NCBI GenBank assembly: GCA_947579605.1
Contig: OX388312.1
Coordinates: 20,855,313-20,919,312 of the forward strand
Origin: Athripsodes cinereus
Taxonomy: Eukaryota; Arthropoda; Insecta; Trichoptera; Leptoceridae
Direction: 5' to 3'
Length of the DNA: 64,000 nucleotides
The position numbers and the translations under genes are program-made. Below, piece by piece: positions 45,001 to 55,111 of the stretch. The notes under the pieces were generated by a model. It worked only from the letters and a program-made list of their open reading frames with translations. It did no database searches and was not told the origin of the DNA. The stretch's first letter is position 1, and each line of letters starts with the position of its first letter.

Positions 45001-45131
45001 ATATATAGGTAAGGTCACTGCTAATATTTTGCAACGCTATATCGAATACTTTAAAACATCCTATGCGCCCTTGAGGTGGATCTGTCCACAAAACGGCGCT
45101 TAAAAAATCATCCGATTATTATTATTATTAC
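44349..45131 (+). mobile_element. 5'-truncated CR1/L2-like LINE
   Basis: The final ~215 codons of a LINE polyprotein (44,349-45,000) are followed by a 3' untranslated region with GCGCCCTTGAGGTGG and TCCACAAAACGGCGC, then an (ATT)n tail at ~45,112-45,131. The 3' motif is shared with the remnant at 23,688-24,008. No clear target duplication was found. Confidence 0.8.
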
Positions 45132-47057
45132 TATAAAGGAGCAAGTCCCAAGAATTCTATAACAGTGCAATCAAAAAATGTGGTAACTTTGTTTTTATAA
45201 AGATTTTTCTACTACAGCAACACAGTTAAGTGTCAAGCGCATTGCTACTAAAGTGAGTTTACTCCATAGGTACAAAATTTTCTACTGAATTTTAAATATA
45301 AAAATGTTATTAAAAGATTATTTGTAAACTTGAGTGCATTCACCATTTAAAAAAATCATATAAATAGTCACTCAAAATAAAATAACACAACTTTTGCTTT
45401 GAATCATAATATCGTGAATAAAGATAAAAGCAAAACTTGAAGCACATTACGTTTTTTTGTGTAGGTAATGAATGTAACAAGTTGAGTTACGTTATAAAAA
45501 CAGGATGAACTAATCATAAAAATAATGCAAATAAAAATAATTATTTGATGGTAAACATTATTCTCGAGACAGTAGGAAAACAAACCATTTCACGTGGCCA
45601 CAGTTGAACCACATTTTCTTCACAGCATTTCACTTTATTTTTCCCTGTTCTCTCTCAAATTGTCACTGCGGGTATATTCATTATGTATGACAAAAGAAGA
45701 AAAATAACGTAATTTATTTTTCACGTTACATTTATGTATAAACAGGTCGTAAGTAGATGAAGTTAGTAGAAAAAAATGGGAAAAACAAACAAGATTTCAC
45801 AGAATTCGACAATTTCCTACGTCGAGAGGTAAGTAACACATTTATCAAGCAAACATTGAGGTAAATAATATGACGTACGTATATTTTTATGATCTGGGCG
45901 CAGGAAGGAAAACATACAGTATACAAACTATGTACGGATAAATGTACTGTACAAGGGAGGTACTTGTATGTATGTAGAAGTATGTCAAATATCATAATAA
46001 AGTCTTGTAGGATAAAATCACAGACTACCGAAATTTATGAGAAGCATATTTGTATTATTTTTATTTAATTTGTCAATGGTTTATTATTGTAATATTTTAA
46101 TTTCGTCACCGACAGGTATGTACAATCATACCACGATTTTAGTGTTTCATTTATTTAATAATATTTTAGTATTTACCTACGCCAAAAAAATTGAAGATAT
46201 TTATAAATTAAAAATTTACAAGAAATTTGTGATTTCCATTTAATAAAATTTGTAGATATAAAAAAATCGCTTTTTCTTGATTGGTCTATTTTGTTTAATG
46301 CAAAATAAACAAAAGATGGTAGGTACATAATATCTACATATAGGTACCCCACTTCAAAACAGGTTTATTTATCAAATCTGTATTTCGTTTTGTACTCTAA
46401 ATTCATGCCTTTAGCTGACAATACGAACATAAATAATGGAGAATTCGCTAATTAAAATCTCCATAATATAATTATTAATCATTTTCAAAATATCGCACTC
46501 TAGTATACATATTTCATTATTTGATTTGAATCGAAAATCACTTTCTTTCCGAAGGGAAGCCATAAAATTGGTGATTAATGGTCAATTTTGTCGTTATTTA
46601 TCAATAATTTATCAAACTTTTGTAATATGAAGTACGCATTGGTGTGGTGGTAAGTTTCTTTGGGTAAGTATATTTCGTATTTTCAGGACTGACAGAGACT
46701 CGTTATTTTGAAAATTAAAAGAGCAGTTGAAAAAAAGTTTTTTTCACCGTCATGCAAAAAATAAGAATTTTCATCCTAATTAATATCTACAAATTTAGAA
46801 TATTGGAAATACTGCACATGCTATTTTTAAATCGCTTTCAACACGTTTTTACTTGCATGAATATTATACAATCAAATTATGAAATATAAAACAAGTAATT
46901 TTATTTTGATTTTTGTTTGTAGGTACTGTTTGAATCTTTTAATTGTGTTAGGAATAAAATTATTGAAAAAAGGTATAAATTATAGTTATCTCAATCAGAA
47001 GGCAGGTATACATTCAAATTAAATATAATCAATATACGGAGGTTGCTTTTATCGCAA
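45132..47057. other. AT-rich DNA without a recognisable gene
   Basis: No coding homology, RNA gene or clear repeat was recognised. Confidence 0.5.
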
Positions 47058-47220
47058 AGACCTTAGCCCGTAGACAATTTGTACTTAGCGATCGTCTACT
47101 GGCGAACTTTTCGACAATCTACCTACACGTACCGTATAATTATGCGTTATTGTTGCAGTTATTGACGAAAATTCGTTTGTAGGCGATCGCCAAGTACAAA
47201 TTGTCTACGGGCTCTGGTCT
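47058..47220. mobile_element. 163-bp MITE with ~45-bp imperfect inverted repeats
   Basis: The left end AGACCTTAGCCCGTAGACAA continues TTTGTACTT-AGCGATCG. The right end, read in reverse, AGACCAGAGCCCGTAGACAA continues TTTGTACTT-GGCGATCG and through the GCGAA-TTTTCG segments. The inner 65 bp are not symmetrical. Target duplication and superfamily are unclear. Confidence 0.8.
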
Positions 47221-47880
47221 CTACAAACTAACCCAAAATATATGTAGCATATTAACAAAACTGGATTGAAAAAAATATGAATCTGTTTTCGAAATAACCA
47301 AAATACACCAGAAACCCTCATAGTAAGCAGTATGCTTGTATCTTGAAGGTGCAGTTCAAACAAATATACCTAGGTACATATTATTATGTTTCTCAAAGTA
47401 AAGTTTTTATTACCATAATCTGGAAGATGAAAATTTTATGTTTTACGTAAAGTTCTAATAATTTTATTTAAATGATTGTTTTTTTTCACTGCACATTGGT
47501 TAAAATAAAATCAATAAAAAGTATCATAAAATTTTCAGATAGGTATTTATAAACTTTTCAATGCTTGGAGGGCGCGTAAGAATTTTGATATACTTATTTA
47601 CTTATTAAATAGATGAAATACGTAGACCTAACTGCTTTTTGAATAATATACGAGTACAAACTTAATCGATATAGAAGGACTGGTAAAATAAAATACATAA
47701 TAATATGTGTGTTATCTTATTTTCAATTTGTTTTGGACTCCTTAGGGATTCTAATGAAATGTTATACTTCCTACATAAGAGTATAATAAATATTTACAGT
47801 GTCATTAGACATCAAATAATACTGCTCGCCCAGAATGATCCCTTTGAGCATTATAGGGAAAACCCTAGTAATAATATCTG
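47221..47880. other. AT-rich DNA without a recognisable gene
   Basis: Nothing recognised between the MITE and the LTR element. Confidence 0.5.
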
Positions 47881-47884
47881 AGAT

Positions 47885-48366
47885 TGTCATGGGACCCTTA
47901 TAATTTAATATCCAAAAAAATGGTACTTGTGTTGCCATCTATCGAAATCCTGTGAAAGCCCTGGCCCCTATCTAGAGAAATCGTAAATACCTTTTGCTAT
48001 TATCATAAAAAACAGATTCCTTCTTCTTGATCCTTTTCCGGGAGTCAGCCATTTTGGCCAGTCTCCTGCTATCCGCCTTAGAATAGACATAGCAGGGGCT
48101 CGCTCCAAAAAAATGTCTCTTCTCTTCTACAAAATACTGTGAGTGTCGCTATAATAATGTAATTCAGTATTAAAAAACTGTGAATTGTTTTGTTTGGTGT
48201 AATAATAATCTGTGTAACCATATTCTTCGTCAATAAACTGATCATACAACATCATGTTAGTGTTTCCTTAGCACAACCACCACAATAAATTTACCCAACG
48301 ATAAACCCTGAGAGAGTCACTGAAATCTGCCGACTATGGGAGAAATGTTACAGTTTGAGTGTTACA
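47885..48366 (+). repeat. 5' LTR of the gypsy-derived element
   Basis: 482 bp from TGTCATGGGACCC to GAGTGTTACA (TG...CA). It contains AATAAACTG and CAATAAATTT stretches that could serve as poly(A) signals. It is matched base for base by 52,155-52,636 at an offset of 4,270. Confidence 0.96.
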
Positions 48367-48369
48367 GTT

Positions 48370-48385
48370 TGGCGCTCCAACGTGA
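48370..48385 (+). other. Candidate primer-binding site
   Basis: TGGCGCTCCAACGTGA begins three bases after the 5' LTR. It resembles the TGGCGCCCAACGTGG site complementary to tRNA-Lys that many gypsy elements use, with one extra base. This fixes the element's orientation as plus. Confidence 0.75.
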
Positions 48386-50106
48386 TGCCTAATTATTGTG
48401 GTTTTTGTTGTGTTTGAAGTGAATTTAACAATGCATAAATGATAACATTAAATAGTGCGTAGATAAGTTCGTTACGTATCACGTGACCCACCCATGTTTC
48501 CATGCATCACCAACACACACACACTTCTCTAGAATGTTCGATCAAAAAACGGTTGAAATTCCATTACCATCACAACAAGACTGCACAACTTTGCTCTTCA
48601 AGAAATTTCACCGCGTGACCAATTAGGACTACGATGGTGCTTCAGTGAATAATCGATTTAAATAAACAGTGCTATAAATAATAAAAAAAAACATTTTAAT
48701 AAATAAATAAGTGAGAATTAATAAATAATAAAGTGCGTGATACATTTGCGCGCCCTCAAAAAAAACTCATATAATAAGGAAAAAAACCGTTACATCAACA
48801 AAGAAAAAATGAACGAGTCTATTTATTTGAATTATAAACAGTGTTAAAATAAAAACGATTTAATAATAAATATATGCGAGATACATTTATGATCTTCAAA
48901 AAGAAATCCGATATATTGCAAGTACGATCAGATATTGTTAATGAATGGAGAATTTAAGAAATATATACAACGAGAAATTGACAAGATTGTGAACAGATAC
49001 TCCAAACTTTCCTAAGACGGCCAGATAATTTCCTTCTGACGAGATGAAGATCTCCAACATTGCAATCTCTTAAGAAGCCTGCTACCACCACTACGAAGGA
49101 TGTCCATGGCGGAATTTTCTTCCTTGACGGTTCCTGACCTCCAATAGAAGGATGTCCCATGCTTTGTCATCTAGATCTCACGTTTCTTCGAGGCCTTCTT
49201 TATCTACGCGGAGAGCCCTTGATGCTTGATGGTTTTGAGGAAGATGAAATGAATACTTCCTCCAATTCGTAATAGACAACCTTATTCATCTGACTACTAT
49301 ACAGGTTTTTATGGAAGAATGTGGTGTTGTTTTGTTCATTTTGTACTGAAATATTTTATATACCTACTATAGATACAGTTTTTTTTTTACATGTTGTTCC
49401 ATGCTTTGCCTTTTGTGCCAAAGAGATTGTAAAAAAATTCCAGTTTCAATTTTGTATAAATTCAAGTGATACTAGCTAAGATCATTTTACAATTATTTGC
49501 GGAATTATTTGCTTGTTGATGTAAGATTCTACACTGAAGGATCTACAAAGTAAGAGTTGTAAATTTATAAATGTCTAGTTTGTGAAATATTCCAAGTAAA
49601 GTTTTTCTATATCTGGTTAAATACACTCAAAAGTAAAGAAATCAAATTTAAATTCATTATACTTGTACCTACCTAGCGTGCGTGTCACGCGGGCTGTGGA
49701 TGTATTTATGTATGGTTTGAAGTGAAATGATCATAGACCTCAATATTGCTGGAAGAGGCTTAACAAAACAGATTTGAATAATTACCAATAATTCTTTACT
49801 CATATGCTGGAATTGTTAATTTAGGATATGTAATGTATGTAATGTTATGTCTACGATATTTCCAGGGAATGTCAAACTTTCCAGCGGTTTCCAAACTTTA
49901 ACAATTTAAAGAAATAATTGTTATTGATTTTTTTTTTCGAGTCTTATCAAAGGACAAGACTTCCAAACAATTTTTTTAGTATCCAATGGTTCCCAACTGT
50001 TGAGATTTGATGTTACAAAGGTTGGCAAACTTTTTTTTGAACACTAAAAAAAAAAAAAACAGTAGAATCTCAAAATGTCTGAATCATCGTTCATAGCAAC
50101 GCTGCG

Positions 50107-50247
50107 AATTATTTTTCAAAGAAATTAGCACCTCGTTTCATCAAGTCTCAGGTTCACCGAATCATATCCCCTAACGTATACGAGCTATGCGATGTAGATA
50201 CTGGAGCAATGGGAAACTATCATGCTAAGGATATCATTAAGTTCTGA
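50107..50247 (+). pseudogene. Remnant of gypsy integrase C-terminal domain
   Basis: The frame reads NYFSKKLAPRFIKSQVHRII then SPNVYELCDVDTGAMGNYHA and KDIIKF before TGA. The pattern (K-APR-IK--V...SP-VYEL-D...G-YH-KD-K) is the conserved end of Ty3/gypsy Pol proteins. An in-frame stop lies a few codons upstream and no other integrase motif is present, so about 45 residues are all that survives. It shows that the element arose from a coding ancestor. Confidence 0.75.
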
Positions 50248-51955
50248 GTCCTAGGTATGTGTTTCTCCAAAATTTTGTTGTTATATTTCATTCTGAATGT
50301 AAATCCATCCATGTAAAATTGAAATTTTGATAATGTAAAGAATTTATGTAAAAATGTAATGTTTTCTTGGGCTGCAATTTTAATGAATAAAAAGAACTAT
50401 GTCTATACATCACAGGTCAATGTTAATAGCGAATTTTGTATGTAATAAAAATGTTAGACTCTCAAAAGAAATTATATTTACAGTCATAGTGATGTTAAAG
50501 GAATTATCTTTCTTTCTTCTTTAAAGCAAAATAAATTATAATACTGTTGATAGTCAAAAATTTGGTATTTCTACTCTTCAAGTACTTGTAACTTTTGCAG
50601 CCCATCTTATTGTAAACATTTAGTTAAGAAATCTCATAGAGGCTCTTCAAGGTTCCGCTTCTGTGAGAATTTTGAATTGTTCGAACTTTGTGGCGCCCTT
50701 AAATAATATTTTTTGTATGTTTTGATCATCTTTTTGTTTGCGCCCGTGGATGCATGAAGTTGCCTTTATCATCTCATATGCTAGCCGTTTTCATTAGCAA
50801 CGTGTTCACAATAATCTGAACCCATCCACTGTCGCAGACAAAAGTCATACAACATGGTAGTCTTAAGGAATTTTGTACTGTATAACTGATGTAATTTTGA
50901 CCCTCCAGTATACGAAAGTATACGAATTCTTTTGTTGTTTTCCTTGAATTTTTGCGTGAACTCCTGATTCACTGAGTTAAGTGGTAACTGATTTATTTAT
51001 TTGTTTATTTATATATCTATATATTTCAAGGTGTAAAAGTAGAAAGTATGTCAGATTGCGCAATAAAAGATGAAGTATGAAAGTGTGTGAAAGGTTACCA
51101 CTAATTCTCTTAGTATATCAAATCATTAATGCTAAATCTTAAATTGAGGATCAAGGTCGCATCAGTCAAATTAAAAAATAAGTTTATTGTTTTTAATCTT
51201 TAGTGTGCATGGTTTTGTAATTAAATTATATGGCAAGGTTTCTCACATGGTGTGAACCTGCTGGCCATTTTGCGGCAATTTTACTGTATGGAATGCGTAC
51301 CCTTGCAGTAATTTCTATTTGCCTAGTATGAATGTTAAGGAGTCATTGGATGATTCGCCATCTTCCATGTACATCTCCTGGGTTAGACTGATATAGAGAT
51401 ATGACTAACCGTCCTACCCTAAAACAATCAGTTCTAACTCAAATTTATTTTAGTTAAATTTTCAATTTTTAATGCCCGACAAGCTTATTGTCCAAGTGAG
51501 GTTTGAGGACGCTCAAACAAAGAAAATTCATACAGGTCGCTTAGAGAAGCTCTGCGCGATAGGTTTGGTACCTGATATTAATCATTTGCCTGTATGAAAT
51601 TGGTGGGAAGTTTCCACAAAAGAAAAATGCTATAGGGTAAAGGATTACCGCCCTTATAATAGAGGTAGATCAGATATAATTGTAATGGATACCTCCTCTT
51701 GGAGTAAGGAAAAGTGTTTGGGAAATTGTTGTAGGTTTTGTTATATAATGTAAAAGAATTTTTTTTTTTGTTTTGTCTTAAGCATGTAAAGGTTTACCTA
51801 GAAGTATGGCGAGAACATTGTCTACGATCCCGTTTCCGCGACCTGTTCTGTCGGTGCATCTTCCTGGTCCCTTGCTTGCTTGAGACATGTCTATTTGTAA
51901 GGATTAGTTAAGAATTTGTTTCTAATGTCTGTTAGAAAAATTTGTATCTTTGTTT

Positions 51956-52094
51956 TGACACTCACAGTATTGTAAAACCTTTCTTATCTCTGACACTCAC
52001 AGTATTGTAAAACCTTTCTTATCTCTGACACTCACAGTATTGTAAAATCTTCTTATCTTTGACACTCTTAGTTCTGTAGAATCCTTCTTATTAC
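51956..52094 (+). repeat. 35-bp minisatellite, four units
   Basis: Units beginning TGACACTCACAGTATTGTAA start at 51,956, 51,991, 52,026 and about 52,060. The first three are almost identical and the fourth is diverged. It lies in the 3' part of the LTR element's interior, close to the 3' LTR. Confidence 0.9.
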
Positions 52095-52154
52095 TGACTT
52101 TGAGACTTTTCTTTTTTTATTCATTTTTTTTCTTTAAAAGACAACTTGAGATGG

Positions 52155-52636
52155 TGTCATGGGACCCTTATAATTTAATATCCAAAAAAATGGTACTTGT
52201 GTTGCCATCTATCGAAATCCTGTGAAAGCCCTGGCCCCTATCTAGAGAAATCGTAAATACCTTTTGCTATTATCATAAAAAACAGATTCCTTCTTCTTGA
52301 TCCTTTTCCGGGAGTCAGCCATTTTGGCCAGTCTCCTGCTATCCGCCTTAGAATAGACATAGCAGGGGCTCGCTCCAAAAAAATGTCTCTTCTCTTCTAC
52401 AAAATACTGTGAGTGTCGCTATAATAATGTAATTCAGTATTAAAAAACTGTGAATTGTTTTGTTTGGTGTAATAATAATCTGTGTAACCATATTCTTCGT
52501 CAATAAACTGATCATACAACATCATGTTAGTGTTTCCTTAGCACAACCACCACAATAAATTTACCCAACGATAAACCCTGAGAGAGTCACTGAAATCTGC
52601 CGACTATGGGAGAAATGTTACAGTTTGAGTGTTACA
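52155..52636 (+). repeat. 3' LTR of the gypsy-derived element
   Basis: Same 482-bp sequence as 47,885-48,366. The 20 bases before it (to GAGATGG) are only weakly purine-rich, so the polypurine tract is poorly defined. Confidence 0.96.
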
Positions 52637-52667
52637 AGATACACTAGGAAATCTAAACCATGATGAC

Positions 52668-53706
52668 TTAACCCTCTGCAACTGAGGTGGCTTTTTAGTT
52701 ATTATTCTGCTGAGGAGTGGTCTGACAGACACTCATTTTAAGTTCCATTATTGCCATTATTTAAAAAGTTTTGATTATTTTTTTAGTTTTTTGTGAGTGT
52801 TTGACATGTATGCAGACACCATTTGAAAAAATATGGTTTAAAAAAAACAGATATTAGAAATTACAAGATATTTATTAATGCTAATAAAAAATCACCATTT
52901 TTTTGAGAACAATTTATAAAAATTAATTAAATGAAAAAAACACATGAAATAAAAAAGTAAGCAGAAATTTGTTTTCTGTTAACTTTTGTTAAAATGTAAA
53001 AAAATAATAAAAAAAATCGTTAGAGCGGTTTCTCTAAAAATCGGCTTCAAAGTACGTCCTCTCAGTCCTGGTAAATTTGTGCCGAGCATTGTAGGCAGAC
53101 ATGTTTTTTGCATGCATAACGAGTAAATTTTGTCTTCCTTTCAATTAAATCGCACTCTTTAATCTTTCTTTTCAATTCACTCGTAAAAATTCTGCACAAT
53201 ATTCTTTCACGCGATGTCCCAGATTCGTTTTGTTCAGGGGCAGTTGGGAAATCTCGTCCTAAGTCATGATTGCGCAATTCTCTCGGCAATTTTTCATTAT
53301 ACACCCGCTGTGTCATAATAGGAAGAACAAGTTCCCTAGCAAGGCCTCAAATGAAATTTGCTCTCCATTTATTGAAAAAAATTTTTTTTATTCTAGTGAT
53401 GTTAGGTAGACTCTATGAATTTACTGAGCTGATGTATGTGAGACACTATGAAAAAATTACTATCTTACTGACGTTAGGTCTAACAGACCCATCATTTATT
53501 ACTGACGTGAGGTATGTCAGACACCCATCAGCTATAGATCCACACATGTACTCACGACGGCCGTCGTTACTGTACTGATGATTAAAAGAACAGAATTTAG
53601 GAAGCTACTGAGCGAAACGGAAAGATAGGACTCAAAATGGCAACGTTGTTGCAAAAAAAAGATTTCGCGGTGTCTGACAGACCTCACGTCAGTTGCAGAG
53701 GGTTAA
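52668..53706 (-). mobile_element. Internally deleted piggyBac element (TTAA duplication)
   Basis: CCCTCTGCAACTGA at 52,672 and its exact reverse complement ending at 53,702 form the terminal inverted repeats. TTAA flanks both sides (52,668-52,671 and 53,703-53,706), the invariant piggyBac target. At 1,031 bp it is far shorter than a complete ~2.4 kb element, and only the transposase C-terminus survives. Repeats of a GACGTGAGGT-TGTCAGACAC type lie inside the right end and a TCTGACAGACACTC inside the left end, as expected for transposase-binding sites. It begins 31 bp after the LTR element's flank. Confidence 0.93.
53062..53340 (-). pseudogene. piggyBac transposase C-terminus
   Basis: The frame reads LARELVLPIMTQRVYNEKLP, RELRNHDLGRDFPTAPEQNE, then ERKTKFTRYACKKHVCLQCS and AQIYQD-stop. 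The final Cys/His-rich module (C-x2-C pattern near TRYAC-KK-HVCLQC) is the piggyBac C-terminal zinc-binding domain that recognises the transposon ends. A stop codon lies immediately upstream, and the catalytic DDD core is absent because of the internal deletion. It cannot transpose itself but keeps both ends. Confidence 0.85.
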
Positions 53707-54848
53707 AACAGTTTTTTTTTACAAAAACTTTTAACTCAAAACTTTTGCCAATTTTGAAGAAATTTATACGCGTAAATAAGATCCTCTCCATTTTCTTGTT
53801 TTCTTTACCCTTCCTGTTCTTTTAACATGTTTATTTCATTTACTTATTTATTATTTAGTATATCTATACTCATATTTGTTATTGTATTTTAAGTTTTGTT
53901 GAATATACTAATTATATTACCTGAATTTGTTTTTATATTTATTTTTTATTCCAATTTTTTTCCGGTTTGGCTGGAAGGAATCGCTTATGAAATAAACCCG
54001 CCACTAGATATTTTTTAAAAAAAAAAATATGCTTGTGTACTATTTTGATGCCGATAAAGTTTTATGCATTAATTTGTTAAGTAGGTATTTCCGATACGAA
54101 GCTTCTTCATTTTACCAATTTTCGATACTTTGTTATTAACATACGTCTCTTACTAAGCTCTTGAATTATCTCATTTAATTCTCAAGTCACCTTTTGCATA
54201 ATGAAAATGGCTTGAAAAAAGAGAAAATCCAGAATGAGAAAATAATAAAATATTAAAACGAAAATTCTGACACAAAATATAATGAACATGAAATAAATGA
54301 TATGACATTATTGTAATAAAAATACTCGCTAGTTTTTAATTGTTGAAATTTGAATACAGGACGGATAATGTATAACCCATTTTGATATTCATAGATATGT
54401 GGACATTTGCAAGCAATTTGCGAGATCCACTAATATCATTTGCATCCCATTAAACACGACTGCGAGTAAGTATGTTATTACAAACTCTAACTATGAATTG
54501 CATAATCGTGCGAATATTTACACAACTTGATTAAATTTCATTTTACTATCACACGGTCTCATACTATTCACTCAGTATATTTTCCACAATGCCGTTTTAC
54601 ATTTATATTACGTTCAGAATCATCACACAAAAAAGACACCTCTTTCATTTTCATATTACATGCAAAATTTTGTTATTTTCTACTATCGATATGAGAGCCT
54701 TTAATATTTTTTTCAGTTAAGAATTTCCCATATATTATGTATCTGTATGAACATGACATAATTATAACACCGGTAGCGTAACAAGTGGAATCACTACACG
54801 TAATTAATATACAAGTCATCCTTTATGTGATAAAAATAAAATTGACAT
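53707..54848. other. AT-rich DNA without a recognisable gene
   Basis: No coding homology, RNA gene or clear repeat was recognised. Confidence 0.5.
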
Positions 54849-55111
54849 TACACTGAGAAAAATACTCAAAACGAATCATTGGTACAGTACTATCAGATTA
54901 CGACCAGAGATCGTACAAACGATTCATTGGTATAAATCTATAATATTAACTCTTCGCAAACAAATCATTGGTAAATTTATCAACAACTTGTTTGCGAGGA
55001 GTTGATATTATAGTTTCGTACTAATGAATCGTTTGTACGATCTCTGGTCGTAATCTGATAGTACGTACCAATGATTCGTTGTGAAATTTCGTTAATATTT
55101 TTCTCAGTGTA
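54849..55111. mobile_element. Tc1/mariner-type MITE (TA duplication)
   Basis: The element spans 54,851-55,109, starts CACTGAGAAAAATA and ends TATTTTTCTCAGTG, flanked by TA at 54,849-54,850 and 55,110-55,111. The arms continue symmetrically through ACGAATCATTGGTAC, CTATCAGATTACGACCAGAG, ATCGTACAAACGATTCATT and CTC-TCGCAAACAA to the centre, so nearly the whole 259 bp folds on itself. There is no transposase frame. Confidence 0.9.

Larger units (their letters stand above)
47881..52640 (+). mobile_element. Non-autonomous LTR retrotransposon (gypsy-derived, LARD-like)
   Basis: Two 482-bp LTRs (47,885-48,366 and 52,155-52,636), identical as far as I can read, bound a 3,788-bp interior, with AGAT on both outer sides (47,881-47,884 and 52,637-52,640). 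A primer-binding site follows the 5' LTR. The interior has no gag, protease, RT or RNase H frame; only an integrase C-terminal scrap at 50,107-50,247 shows Ty3/gypsy descent. It also holds a 42-codon ATG frame (51,472-51,597) of unknown meaning and a minisatellite. Identical LTRs mean a very recent insertion, so proteins must have come from a related complete element. Confidence 0.93.

Noticed and set aside
48515..48545. Heat-shock-element-like TCTAGAATGTTC in the leader of the LTR element
   Set aside because: Only two exact units are in phase, which is too little compared with the six-unit array at 43,422.
51955..52094. CRISPR-like array
   Set aside because: The units are contiguous tandem repeats without unique spacers, inside a eukaryotic retroelement.
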